A stretch of DNA of 64,000 nt, taken from contig JAIBBX010000002.1 in assembly GCA_019694475.1 (NCBI GenBank), forward strand, positions 310,001-374,000, in the 5' to 3' direction. A program made the position numbers and the translations under genes. Every line of letters begins with the position of its first letter. Position 1 is the stretch's first letter. Below, piece by piece: positions 25,507 to 32,800 of this stretch. This DNA is from Parachlamydiales bacterium (GTDB lineage Bacteria > Chlamydiota > Chlamydiia > Chlamydiales > SM23-39). The notes beneath the pieces are model-generated. The model saw only the letters and a list, made by a program, of their open reading frames with translations. It was not told the origin of the DNA and made no database searches.

Positions 25507-26685
25507 ATGAATCTAGTTAACTTTAATGCTTGGGCGCCTTTTCACGGCATTCGCGATCGAGAAGTTTATCACACCTGGTATTTGGAAACGGGCGAAACAG
25601 TCGATCTGGTCGTGCAAAATGATCAATTATTCTGCGATGTCATCCGGGATGGAGTCGTAGACACACAACCTATTGACATTCCTGAAAACATCACTCTCAA
25701 GAAAGCAGTTGAGAGAATGAAAAAATTGCAGCCCGTTCTTCATGATGATGGATCTATAGCCTTCGCGGCGCAGCAAACAGATAAATGGTTCAGCGCGTTC
25801 GATAGCGATCTCATATTAGATGAGGAAAATTGGTCATTGACCTTGGCCTCAATAGGAAGATCGGCCTATCGTAGAAATAATAGTTTGCAAAATTATTTAG
25901 CAATCGCAGGGCATGCCGCGATTCTCATAGAAAGAGTAGATCAAGGTCAATATAAACTGGAAAGAGTCCATATTTCAAAAACTGGAAATGGGGTCCAAGC
26001 TTTGCATGACACCGATTTCCATTTAAATATTCAGGAAAAGACAGAGACATGGCCGACCCCAAAATACAAGGTATTGGAACTTTTAGATGCAGTGGCTCAT
26101 GAAAACAGAGAACTCCATTTTGATTTGCGCGGCGCAGGATCCATTGGGCTCGAAAAAATAAGGAATGCCCACAACTGTTACACATGGGCGAGAGAAAAAT
26201 TGTCCAAAATTGGGATCTATATTGACAATGAACCAATTGTTCGGGTTCAAGTCGCAGCGCTGCCTCGCATCAAACTTGCTGAACGAGCCTTCACTTCGAA
26301 AAAATCGGTATCGATCCACCTGGATTTAACAGAAGAGGCTAAACGTTTCATCCAAGAAAACGGCTATTATCTCTCATTTGCTGAAGTCTCTAAGGAAATC
26401 CATCAATTTGTAAAAGACTATTTTAAAGGCAAATCCTGGAAAGCTTTGCCGCAGATCGCTCCAGTTGGGTACGACTTATCGGTGCCGGTCGATATAAATG
26501 AGGATGGTTCTGGACTGCAACTAACTGAAAGAGCGATTCTTCCGGTCAAAATCAAAGGCGTAGGAATACAGGAGGTAGATTTATCGAAAGTAATCCAACA
26601 TCAATTGGCTCCATTAACAGGCTTGAACATCTTTCAAGATCATAGAGCTGTGCAGGCTCCTGCAGAGGGCTGCGTAATTTTATAG
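25507..26685 (+). CDS. Candidate effector with C-terminal CaaX box (CVIL), paralogue B
   Basis: The 392-residue protein is similar to paralogue A along its whole length, most strongly in the first 130 residues and around HNCYTWAREKL. It keeps the AGHAAILIERVDQGQYKLERVHI segment. The chain ends GCVIL: the same CaaX frame, but with Leu in the last position, which usually directs geranylgeranylation by GGTase-I rather than farnesylation. If prenylated in a host cell, the two copies would carry different lipids; this is inference. The start has GGAGG upstream and follows operator-promoter copy 2. A strong terminator follows. Confidence 0.7.
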   Translation: MNLVNFNAWAPFHGIRDREVYHTWYLETGETVDLVVQNDQLFCDVIRDGVVDTQPIDIPENITLKKAVERMKKLQPVLHDDGSIAFAAQQTDKWFSAFDSDLILDEENWSLTLASIGRSAYRRNNSLQNYLAIAGHAAILIERVDQGQYKLERVHISKTGNGVQALHDTDFHLNIQEKTETWPTPKYKVLELLDAVAHENRELHFDLRGAGSIGLEKIRNAHNCYTWAREKLSKIGIYIDNEPIVRVQVAALPRIKLAERAFTSKKSVSIHLDLTEEAKRFIQENGYYLSFAEVSKEIHQFVKDYFKGKSWKALPQIAPVGYDLSVPVDINEDGSGLQLTERAILPVKIKGVGIQEVDLSKVIQHQLAPLTGLNIFQDHRAVQAPAEGCVIL

Positions 26686-26690
26686 ACAAA

Positions 26691-26731
26691 ATTGCCTTGC
26701 TCCGAAACAGAGCAAGGCAATCCATTTTTTA
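26691..26731 (+). terminator. Terminator after paralogue B
   Basis: A perfect 12-bp stem ATTGCCTTGCTC/GAGCAAGGCAAT (26691-26702 and 26710-26721) is followed by CCATTTTTTATTT. It begins six bases after the stop at 26685. The convergent minus-strand cassette ends at 26729, so the stem may also stop that transcript. Confidence 0.85.
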
Positions 26732-27025
26732 TTTCTTCAATTTCCGAATGCAGCGAGACCCCAGCGATTGAGGCGTTTCAAAACATTTGTCCACCGAATA
26801 TTCCAACCCCTTTTGCACAACCATTGTAGTTACGCACATACCCATTTCCACAGATAAATTGGCTGGACCTGCCCCGAATTTTGAAGCACAAGCCTCTTTA
26901 AGAGGTCCTTTTAAACAAGATGCGCTAATGTCTGTAATCACAATAAGCGCTTTCTTAATATCCGCTTTTACAGGCTCTGGATTCCAGTCTACCTGTACAG
27001 GCCGTTGATTGACATTTGCAGCCAT
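26729..27025 (-). CDS. Small Cys-containing protein, last gene of the radical-SAM cassette
   Basis: The 98 residues have no signal peptide. They start with MAANVNQRPVQVDWNPEP and then carry several cysteines in SCLKGPLKEAC, GMCVTTMVVQ, DKCFETP and SRCIRKLKK. The C-terminus is basic. A good AAGGAGG lies upstream of the ATG. It is 12 bases from the preceding exported-peptide gene and so belongs to the same transcript. It could be a further peptide substrate, an immunity-like or binding protein; nothing in the sequence decides. Not recognised. Confidence 0.65.
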   Translation of the reverse strand: MAANVNQRPVQVDWNPEPVKADIKKALIVITDISASCLKGPLKEACASKFGAGPANLSVEMGMCVTTMVVQKGLEYSVDKCFETPQSLGSRCIRKLKK

Positions 27026-27037
27026 AAAAAATCCTCC

Positions 27038-27319
27038 TTATTTTGGCGCCAATAAAAAAGGTGCGCATACTGTTGGACAAACAACAGCTGATAAAATCGT
27101 TTTTCCCATCGTATCTCGGCACAATTTAATGCACTCTAAATAAGTGCCAGCGCCCGCACTTGCGGTAGGGATGCTTGCCACTAAATAGAGCGAAAGAAAA
27201 GTCAACGCAATTAGATTTGTCTTTTGAGCAAGTTTAGTCAAAGCGTTTGAACACATCCTCCCCGCCTGCTGAATAGAAGGCATTGGGGGAAATAACGATC
27301 TTGAAATAGATCCTAACAT
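27038..27319 (-). CDS. Exported peptide with CX3C...CX3C motif (cassette peptide 2)
   Basis: From the ATG at 27319 (GGAG eight bases upstream) the product has 93 residues. A basic N-terminus leads into a hydrophobic stretch (LIALTFLSLYLVASIPTASA) with an AxA cleavage site. This leaves a 38-39-residue mature part beginning GAGTYLECIKLC. It has Cys63-x3-Cys67-x13-Cys81-x3-Cys85, the spacing class of helical-hairpin peptides. The sister peptide at 28701 has the same layout, with Y-x-E-C before the first pair. A longer reading from 27472 would run through the upstream promoter and is rejected. Possible roles are an extracellular peptide, toxin or structural peptide; none is proven. Confidence 0.7.
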   Translation of the reverse strand: MLGSISRSLFPPMPSIQQAGRMCSNALTKLAQKTNLIALTFLSLYLVASIPTASAGAGTYLECIKLCRDTMGKTILSAVVCPTVCAPFLLAPK

Positions 27320-27372
27320 ATTTTTTTCTCCATGGTTTTTTAAACTTCTTCCAAAAGAAGAATTGCCCATAG

Positions 27373-27418
27373 AGGATAGCAAGAGCCCCCCCCTTTTCAA
27401 CCAGGGTATGAAATACCC
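27373..27418 (-). promoter_or_regulatory. Operator-promoter element, copy 4, with a G8 tract in the spacer
   Basis: On the minus strand GGGTATTTCATACCC (27418-27404) is followed by TGG, TTGAAA (27400-27395), a 16-base spacer containing eight G, and TATCCT (27378-27373). The next start codon is at 27319. The palindrome also encodes the last residues of the radical-SAM protein, and its TTGA holds that gene's stop. This would give the two downstream genes a promoter of their own. Confidence 0.6.
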
Positions 27419-28506
27419 ATTTTTTTTAAACACCCCTCGATTTCTTGATACCAAGCTTTTAATCCAGAGCAATATATGGAAGGATGATCGAATCCAGTCC
27501 CTCTCTTAAACCGATTATTGGCAAAACCGCCGCCGCAGACACCTTTCCAGCGGCAGGAATTGCATCCAGATGGAATTTGATCGATCGATTCTTGCAGCGA
27601 GATGATTTGAGGCAGATGCAAAAACTGTTTCAAACTCATATGAGAAACATTTCCTAAAGACATGGATTCTGGGACTGATGTTCTTAGAGCATCATGCGGA
27701 GAAATATCGCCATTTGAAGAGATCGTAATCGCGGCTGCTTCTTTTGCCTTGGAGAGCCCCATCATCACATGACTTTTCCCAAGGAAAACCCGAATCGTCG
27801 ACTCCAATATCCGAATTTTGATCTCCGGATCATCCCTCTCTAGCCAGGCATAAAAAAGTTCTGTGAGAAAACGACCGAAATCTTCAGCCTTATGACTTTG
27901 TCCTAAAAATCCATCATGCGTGTAGTCCGGCAATAAAAAATCCATTCCTTTAACGCCCAGCTCATCCACGAAATGACTTAAGAGATTTTTCGCCGAATGG
28001 GCGGGGTTGATAACGCATAAAATTCCCCATTGGAGTTGTCGATTTTCTTTTAAAAGATCGATTCCCTTTTTGACGGCAGAGTAAGAACCTTTTCCTCTAT
28101 GATCGATCCGGAATTTGTCGTGCGCCTTTTGATCTCCATCGATGCTTACGCCGATAGAGATCTGATGTTTTTCGAATAGATCAATCCATTCAGGAGATAT
28201 CAAAGTTCCATTGGTTTGGAGCTTTAGTTTCAATTTATGGCATCGAAAATAGGAACACATGGCATCAAAATCGCTCTTTTTTTGAAGCAGCGGTTCCCCG
28301 CCATGGATATCGATGACAATTTTCTCTAAGGGAAAATCGGTGCAGGCCTGATTTAAAAATCGCACCGTATTCTCTATCACGTCCCATCGAATAAAAGGGG
28401 GATGTTTTTTATAACTCGAATCAGATCCATTGAAAAAGTAACAGTAGGAGCAATTCAAATTGCATCGCTCCACTGTCTTGAGAATCACTTCAAGATGTTT
28501 TAACAT
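27397..28506 (-). CDS. Radical SAM/SPASM peptide-modifying enzyme (XyeB/FxsB-like)
   Basis: The 369-residue enzyme starts VILKTVERCNLNCSYCYFF, with the CX3CX2C radical-SAM cluster at Cys15, Cys19 and Cys22. FNGSDSSYKKHPPF follows, which resembles the YNxGDxSW..P segment of cyclophane-forming maturases. GGEPLL (SAM binding) and the C-terminal SPASM region GCNSCRWKGVCGGGFANNRF...IYC bind auxiliary iron-sulfur clusters. Such enzymes crosslink side chains in ribosomal peptides. The likely substrate is the 57-residue peptide just upstream, or the exported Cys peptides. ATG 28506 follows GGAGGGG; a TTG at 28521 is less likely. The last residues GISYPG are encoded by the repeated operator element. 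Confidence 0.85.
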   Translation of the reverse strand: MLKHLEVILKTVERCNLNCSYCYFFNGSDSSYKKHPPFIRWDVIENTVRFLNQACTDFPLEKIVIDIHGGEPLLQKKSDFDAMCSYFRCHKLKLKLQTNGTLISPEWIDLFEKHQISIGVSIDGDQKAHDKFRIDHRGKGSYSAVKKGIDLLKENRQLQWGILCVINPAHSAKNLLSHFVDELGVKGMDFLLPDYTHDGFLGQSHKAEDFGRFLTELFYAWLERDDPEIKIRILESTIRVFLGKSHVMMGLSKAKEAAAITISSNGDISPHDALRTSVPESMSLGNVSHMSLKQFLHLPQIISLQESIDQIPSGCNSCRWKGVCGGGFANNRFKRGTGFDHPSIYCSGLKAWYQEIEGCLKKMGISYPG

Positions 28507-28524
28507 CCCCCCTCCTTCCAAACG

Positions 28525-28698
28525 TTAAAAAGATTTATCCCAGCTCAGCTCGAATTCAGCATTCGCCTCATCGAGCTCCATCAGCAGATATTTTGCGATT
28601 TTCGAGGTCGCAGCTGCGGTTTTTTCTTGTTGATCCTCGGACACTTCTTCTGAATCTGGTTTTTGTATTTGAGGCGAAGCTATCTCAGTGATTTTCAT
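28525..28698 (-). CDS. 57-residue acidic peptide, candidate radical-SAM (triceptide-type) precursor
   Basis: The ATG at 28698 has GGAGG seven bases upstream, and the gene ends 18 bases before the radical-SAM start. The first 35 residues are polar and disorder-like (IQKPDSEEVSEDQQEK). A helix-like KYLLMELDEANAE follows, and the C-terminus is FELSWDKSF. Three-residue cyclophane RiPPs are made by XyeB/FxsB-like enzymes from short acidic-leader precursors with an aromatic residue followed two positions later by the crosslink site. WDK and FEL fit that form. That this peptide is the substrate is inference from its size, position and C-terminus. Confidence 0.65.
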   Translation of the reverse strand: MKITEIASPQIQKPDSEEVSEDQQEKTAAATSKIAKYLLMELDEANAEFELSWDKSF

Positions 28699-28700
28699 AT

Positions 28701-28955
28701 TTACCTCCGGATAACTGCACATAGTATCGCGCAAATCCAAGGAGGAGTGCCTCCCCGCACGCAATTTGCAAAACACTCCCCATAACTAGCTTCTGCCATA
28801 GGCAAATTGGAGGCTGCAACGATTGCAAAAAGACCGACCGCAAAAAGCCCCACTTTTCTCGCAAATTGAGAGACCTGGGCTGTATATTTCTTCTGCTGTG
28901 TATCGACAGCTGTTAATTCTCTTGGCCGAGAATTTCCAAATAAACTGACAAACAT
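28701..28955 (-). CDS. Exported peptide with CX3C...CX3C motif (cassette peptide 1)
   Basis: This 84-residue product is the first gene of the cassette, with AAGGAG upstream of its ATG. A basic N-region (residues 1-34) leads to a hydrophobic stretch VGLFAVGLFAIVAA and a cleavage-like MAEA. This leaves a 28-residue tail starting SYGEC with Cys61-x3-Cys65-x9-Cys75-x3-Cys79, ending in IRR. The pattern matches the exported peptide at 27038-27319 except for the loop length. The stop lies three bases before the ATG of the 57-residue peptide, so they are co-transcribed. Operator-promoter copy 3 lies 46-90 bases upstream. Confidence 0.72.
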   Translation of the reverse strand: MFVSLFGNSRPRELTAVDTQQKKYTAQVSQFARKVGLFAVGLFAIVAASNLPMAEASYGECFANCVRGGTPPWICAILCAVIRR

Positions 28956-29000
28956 AAATAAACTCCTTTGAAATTCTTCTTTTTTGAAGAATTGGAAAGG

Positions 29001-29045
29001 AAGATACGATTAACAAGGAAATTTCAACCAGGGTATGAAATACCC
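29001..29045 (-). promoter_or_regulatory. Operator-promoter element, copy 3, heading the radical-SAM cassette
   Basis: On the minus strand GGGTATTTCATACCC (29045-29031) is followed by TGG, TTGAAA (29027-29022), a 15-base spacer and TATCTT (29006-29001). The first cassette gene starts at 28955. The palindrome lies inside the last codons of the UDP-glucuronate decarboxylase gene and encodes its C-terminal GISYPG. Confidence 0.65.
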
Positions 29046-29989
29046 AATTTGAGGCAAGACTCGAAATAAGCAATGGTCGCTTTTAGCCCTTCTTGAAGGG
29101 AGACCCGAGGCTGCCAATTGAGAAGAGCTTTCGCTTTCGAAATATCTGGCCGCCTTTGCTTTGGATCATCAGATGGAAGAGGCTGATGGATGATTTGAGA
29201 GCTAGACCCTGTTAATTGAATGATTTGTTCAGCCAGATCGATGATTTGGAATTCAGTCGGATTGCCAATATTTATCGGACCGATTTCCTGCGAATTCATA
29301 AGCCTGATCGCTACTTCAATCAGATCATCGACATAGCAGAAAGAACGGGTCTGCGTCCCATCGCCATAGATAGTGATCGGTTGGTTTTGCAGCGCCTGAA
29401 CGATGAAATTAGAAACGACTCGTCCATCATTCGGATGCATGCGGGGCCCGTAGGTGTTGAAAATCCGCGCAACCCGGATTTGAACATGGTTTTTCCGGTG
29501 GTAATCGAAAAAGAGCGTTTCTGCGCATCGCTTTCCTTCATCGTAGCAAGAGCGGATGCCGATTGGGTTGACATTTCCCCAATAGTCTTCTTTTTGCGGA
29601 TGGACATGCGGGTCGCCGTAAACCTCAGAAGTCGAAGCTTGGAAAATTTTGCAATTCAGCCTCTTGGCTAGTCCTAAAAGGTTCATGGCTCCAAACACAG
29701 ACGTCTTGATCGTCTGGATTGGGTCGGCTTGGTAGTGGAGAGGAGAAGCTGGGCAGGCAAAATTGTAGATTTCATCCACTTCTACATAGAGCGGGAAGCA
29801 AATATCATGCCGCATGAATTCAAAGCGGTTTGAATCGAGAAGATGGATGATATTTTCTCGAGAGCCGGTAAAAAAATTATCGACGCAAAGAACGTCGTGT
29901 CCTTCTTGAAGAAGCCTTTCGCACAGGTGGGAGCCCAAAAAACCAGCGCCGCCAGTAACAAGGATCCTCTTCTTTCTTAAATCTTTCAT
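29024..29989 (-). CDS. UDP-glucuronate decarboxylase (UDP-xylose synthase), extended SDR
   Basis: This enzyme turns UDP-glucuronate into UDP-xylose in sugar-nucleotide supply. The 321-residue protein has [15 protein letters not shown] (NAD binding), [22 protein letters not shown] (a family hallmark), [21 protein letters not shown] with the YxxxK dyad, and [10 protein letters not shown]. These match UXS rather than general epimerases. The ATG at 29989 overlaps the stop of the Wzc-like gene. The extra C-terminal GISYPG comes from the operator repeat, so the original end may have been changed. The neighbouring epimerase at 33913 uses the same UDP-glucuronate pool. Confidence 0.9.
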   Translation of the reverse strand: MKDLRKKRILVTGGAGFLGSHLCERLLQEGHDVLCVDNFFTGSRENIIHLLDSNRFEFMRHDICFPLYVEVDEIYNFACPASPLHYQADPIQTIKTSVFGAMNLLGLAKRLNCKIFQASTSEVYGDPHVHPQKEDYWGNVNPIGIRSCYDEGKRCAETLFFDYHRKNHVQIRVARIFNTYGPRMHPNDGRVVSNFIVQALQNQPITIYGDGTQTRSFCYVDDLIEVAIRLMNSQEIGPINIGNPTEFQIIDLAEQIIQLTGSSSQIIHQPLPSDDPKQRRPDISKAKALLNWQPRVSLQEGLKATIAYFESCLKLGISYPG

Positions 29990-32799
29990 GCGGATGTTAT
30001 AAAAGTTATTCGACAATTATCCCCATCGTATCCCCAATGGACAAACGGTGTCAACTCCTCAATTTGCTCTCCACAGGCAGTCACAATCGCTTTATCGCAT
30101 AAACGAAGCGCCGCCCGCGATTCAGCTGCAGCAAGAGGGCTCTTAAAGAGAAGAAAGACTCTATCATACTTGCGCGCTAAGAATGCAATCAACTCTTCAA
30201 ATTGATTGGATTGGATAATCTCGGTTCCAAAAGGGGTGTAACCCCCAGCAGTAATCATATCAAAATCCGATCCCTTCCGGATGCACGGGTCTTCTCCCTT
30301 CCAAACCTGCAAAATCCCAGGTTCGTCTTCTTTGCGCGAAACGCCTTGGAAATCGCATCGGACAATGATCGATCTGATTTGCCGTCTTGCCATATTTTCT
30401 GCAAAAGCATAGGAATAATCGGGGCCTTTGCCGCTGATCAATCCAACGACCCTGGCTCCTTCCGAAAATAGCCCCATATTGCGAAGCAATTCCAGATCGG
30501 GACCGGTAGGAGGAGAAGTCAATTTGCCGTCGCAGAAAGGACTGATTGCGCCCAATAAAGGGAATTTCAACGCTTTCAATTTTTCATGAGAGACCGGAAA
30601 TCCGCGCACAAGCCTTTTGATGAAAGCAAAAGAGAAGATCAAAAACGGCAATGCAAAGGCTCCGATATAAGCCATGCGATTGAGATGAGGAGGCTGCGGC
30701 GCCGAGGGAACGAGAGCCAGATCGAGAGGTTTTGATTCCACATGGTGCAGCTGGCTAGTAAGAGATTTAGATTCGACCACCTCGGTGACCGTCTCCATCA
30801 CTTTATTGACCATTGCGGTTTTGATTCCAAGCCACTTTTCAAACCGCCATTTCTCCGGCAATACGGCAGCTAATGATGCTCTGAGCTCTTCCATCTTTTT
30901 TCCCAAAACTTCCCTTTCGATGAGCAGAGATCTTTTTCTCTCTTTGATGGCATCAATGGCTTGTCCATGAAGGACTGAAATTTGCTGATTGATGCAATCG
31001 AGGCTAAGCCGCTGCAGACCTGACATTTTTTCCCTGAGCAGTTCCGCATTCAGCTCTTCCACATTGGCAAGCTGATCGAGATGCTCGCTCAAAATTTTGC
31101 GCTGCAAGGCAATCTCTTCTTTCCAACGATCTGCCTCTTTTGCGCTATGGTGTTTTTCATCCTTAAGCTGCACCTCAAGTTGTCCTGCGTCGGCAATGAT
31201 TTTTTGGCTCAAAGAATCGTGTAAAACCGAGCTCAACGGCGCTAAGTCAAAATGAGGGTTGACGATTTCTTTCTTCAATTGCGCATAATGGCGCAAATTC
31301 GCCTCGGCCCCATCGAGCTTCGCATTGTATTGCAAAAAGAGACTGCGGGCCGATGCTAAATCGATCCCTTCCAACTCAGCTGGAGCCTCTTTCCCATAAA
31401 AAAAACGCTCTTGTAGCATTTTCTCCCGCATGCCAAGAAGCCGTGCATAGTTTTCCAGATATTCAGCAAAGTCTTCTTTCTCTTCCGGGTCAACAAGGTT
31501 GTTCGCCCAGCGGGCAAGAGCAGGATTGAGATCGCATGAAACGATTTCTCCGCTGTGATCGAGCTCCTTAATCATCGTTTCAACCGAAAAACGGGCTTTT
31601 CGCACCTCTTTTAGCTCGCTTTTGCGCGCTTGCAAGGTGGGCTCGGTTGCTTGAGAAAGTGTAAGCTCAATAAGATCACGCTGTTGTTTGAGATCTTGAA
31701 TTTGTTTGTTTACTTGATTGAACGCAGATGAAAAAGGGCCATCTTCCGCAATTGCTACAATTTTGCCCTCTTTTTCCATTTCGCCAAGCCTTTTTAATTC
31801 CACATCGAGAGCAAGCAGCTTGGTGTGCATTTGATGATGCGGAGCCAAAAGATTTTGCGTTTCTTGCTCAAGGCCGGCAAAACCATTTTCCGAAAGATTT
31901 TTGCTTAAATAGTCGATGTGCTGATTGAAGAGCTCGTCCATTTTCCCAAAAACCTGCTCTTGCTTTCCTTCCAAATAAGCAATCTGGTTTTTGGCGATCG
32001 AATCGTATTCACGCTTTAAATAAGCTTGGAATTCAGCCATCAACCCATTGACCATTTGGACTGCTAAATAACGATCTCGATGTACGCCAGAAATAATCAA
32101 TATCGATGCATTGTCTTTATCGGCTTTGATTTTGATCCGTCCTTGTATAAATCCGACAGATGCAATCCAAGGAGCTACAGAAAACGGATAATTTTTTCCG
32201 AATTTTACCTTTTTGGGCGCTCTCGCCAAGGTAAACGCCACATCTTCAACAATACAAGGCTCCCCGATTTTTCCTTTCCCAATCTCCTTTTTATTTTCAT
32301 AGATTGAAAATTCATGTTCACTGGAAAATTTGAGAGAAAATCCGGTTCCCTTTCCTTCATATCGGACATTTTCGAAAACGAACCGATCTTCATCAGTAAG
32401 TTCCAGTCCTTTTTCCGCCCGCCATGTATCTTTATATCGCTTTAATAGTTGAACGATTCTCCAGTCGAAAAAGGCTGGTTGAATTTGCAAACCCAGTTTT
32501 TCGGCCAATGGTTTTAAAACTTGATTCGATTTCATCAGAGAAGTTGCTTGAGGCTGGCTTGTGTGGCTGATCCCCCCGATCAATTCTTTGAAAAAATGAT
32601 CGGTATTCGATCTCTCCGCAGCCTCTTTAAAACTGGCCTCGGCCTTATAGACTACTTCCCACTGTCCGAAGTAGAGATAAAAGCCAATTCCCCCGAGGAA
32701 AGCCCATTTGAAAAGCTTTTTCCACATCGAAATGTAAAGCCGCTTTACATCTAACAGTGAGACAATCCATTCTTCCGGGTCGATCGATGGTTTTTCCAT
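29986..32799 (-). CDS. Wzc/Wzz-type polysaccharide co-polymerase with degenerate kinase domain
   Basis: The 937-residue inner-membrane protein has one membrane helix near the N-terminus ([16 protein letters not shown]) and another around 690 ([19 protein letters not shown]). Between them is a long coiled-coil periplasmic part full of Glu/Lys/Leu heptads. The cytosolic C-terminus has the outline of a BY-kinase, but its P-loop position reads [12 protein letters not shown], without GK[S/T], and there is no Tyr-rich tail. The protein may therefore control chain length or export without phosphorylation. ATG 32799 follows the Wza-like stop by one base, and its own stop overlaps the uxs start. This is a tight export operon. 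Confidence 0.8.
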   Translation of the reverse strand: MEKPSIDPEEWIVSLLDVKRLYISMWKKLFKWAFLGGIGFYLYFGQWEVVYKAEASFKEAAERSNTDHFFKELIGGISHTSQPQATSLMKSNQVLKPLAEKLGLQIQPAFFDWRIVQLLKRYKDTWRAEKGLELTDEDRFVFENVRYEGKGTGFSLKFSSEHEFSIYENKKEIGKGKIGEPCIVEDVAFTLARAPKKVKFGKNYPFSVAPWIASVGFIQGRIKIKADKDNASILIISGVHRDRYLAVQMVNGLMAEFQAYLKREYDSIAKNQIAYLEGKQEQVFGKMDELFNQHIDYLSKNLSENGFAGLEQETQNLLAPHHQMHTKLLALDVELKRLGEMEKEGKIVAIAEDGPFSSAFNQVNKQIQDLKQQRDLIELTLSQATEPTLQARKSELKEVRKARFSVETMIKELDHSGEIVSCDLNPALARWANNLVDPEEKEDFAEYLENYARLLGMREKMLQERFFYGKEAPAELEGIDLASARSLFLQYNAKLDGAEANLRHYAQLKKEIVNPHFDLAPLSSVLHDSLSQKIIADAGQLEVQLKDEKHHSAKEADRWKEEIALQRKILSEHLDQLANVEELNAELLREKMSGLQRLSLDCINQQISVLHGQAIDAIKERKRSLLIEREVLGKKMEELRASLAAVLPEKWRFEKWLGIKTAMVNKVMETVTEVVESKSLTSQLHHVESKPLDLALVPSAPQPPHLNRMAYIGAFALPFLIFSFAFIKRLVRGFPVSHEKLKALKFPLLGAISPFCDGKLTSPPTGPDLELLRNMGLFSEGARVVGLISGKGPDYSYAFAENMARRQIRSIIVRCDFQGVSRKEDEPGILQVWKGEDPCIRKGSDFDMITAGGYTPFGTEIIQSNQFEELIAFLARKYDRVFLLFKSPLAAAESRAALRLCDKAIVTACGEQIEELTPFVHWGYDGDNCRITFITSA

Positions 32800-32800
32800 G

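Noticed and set aside
27320..27472. N-terminal extension of the second exported peptide to residue -51
   Set aside because: It would translate through the operator-promoter and the radical-SAM 3' end. The ATG at 27319 has a good GGAG and leaves a normal signal peptide.
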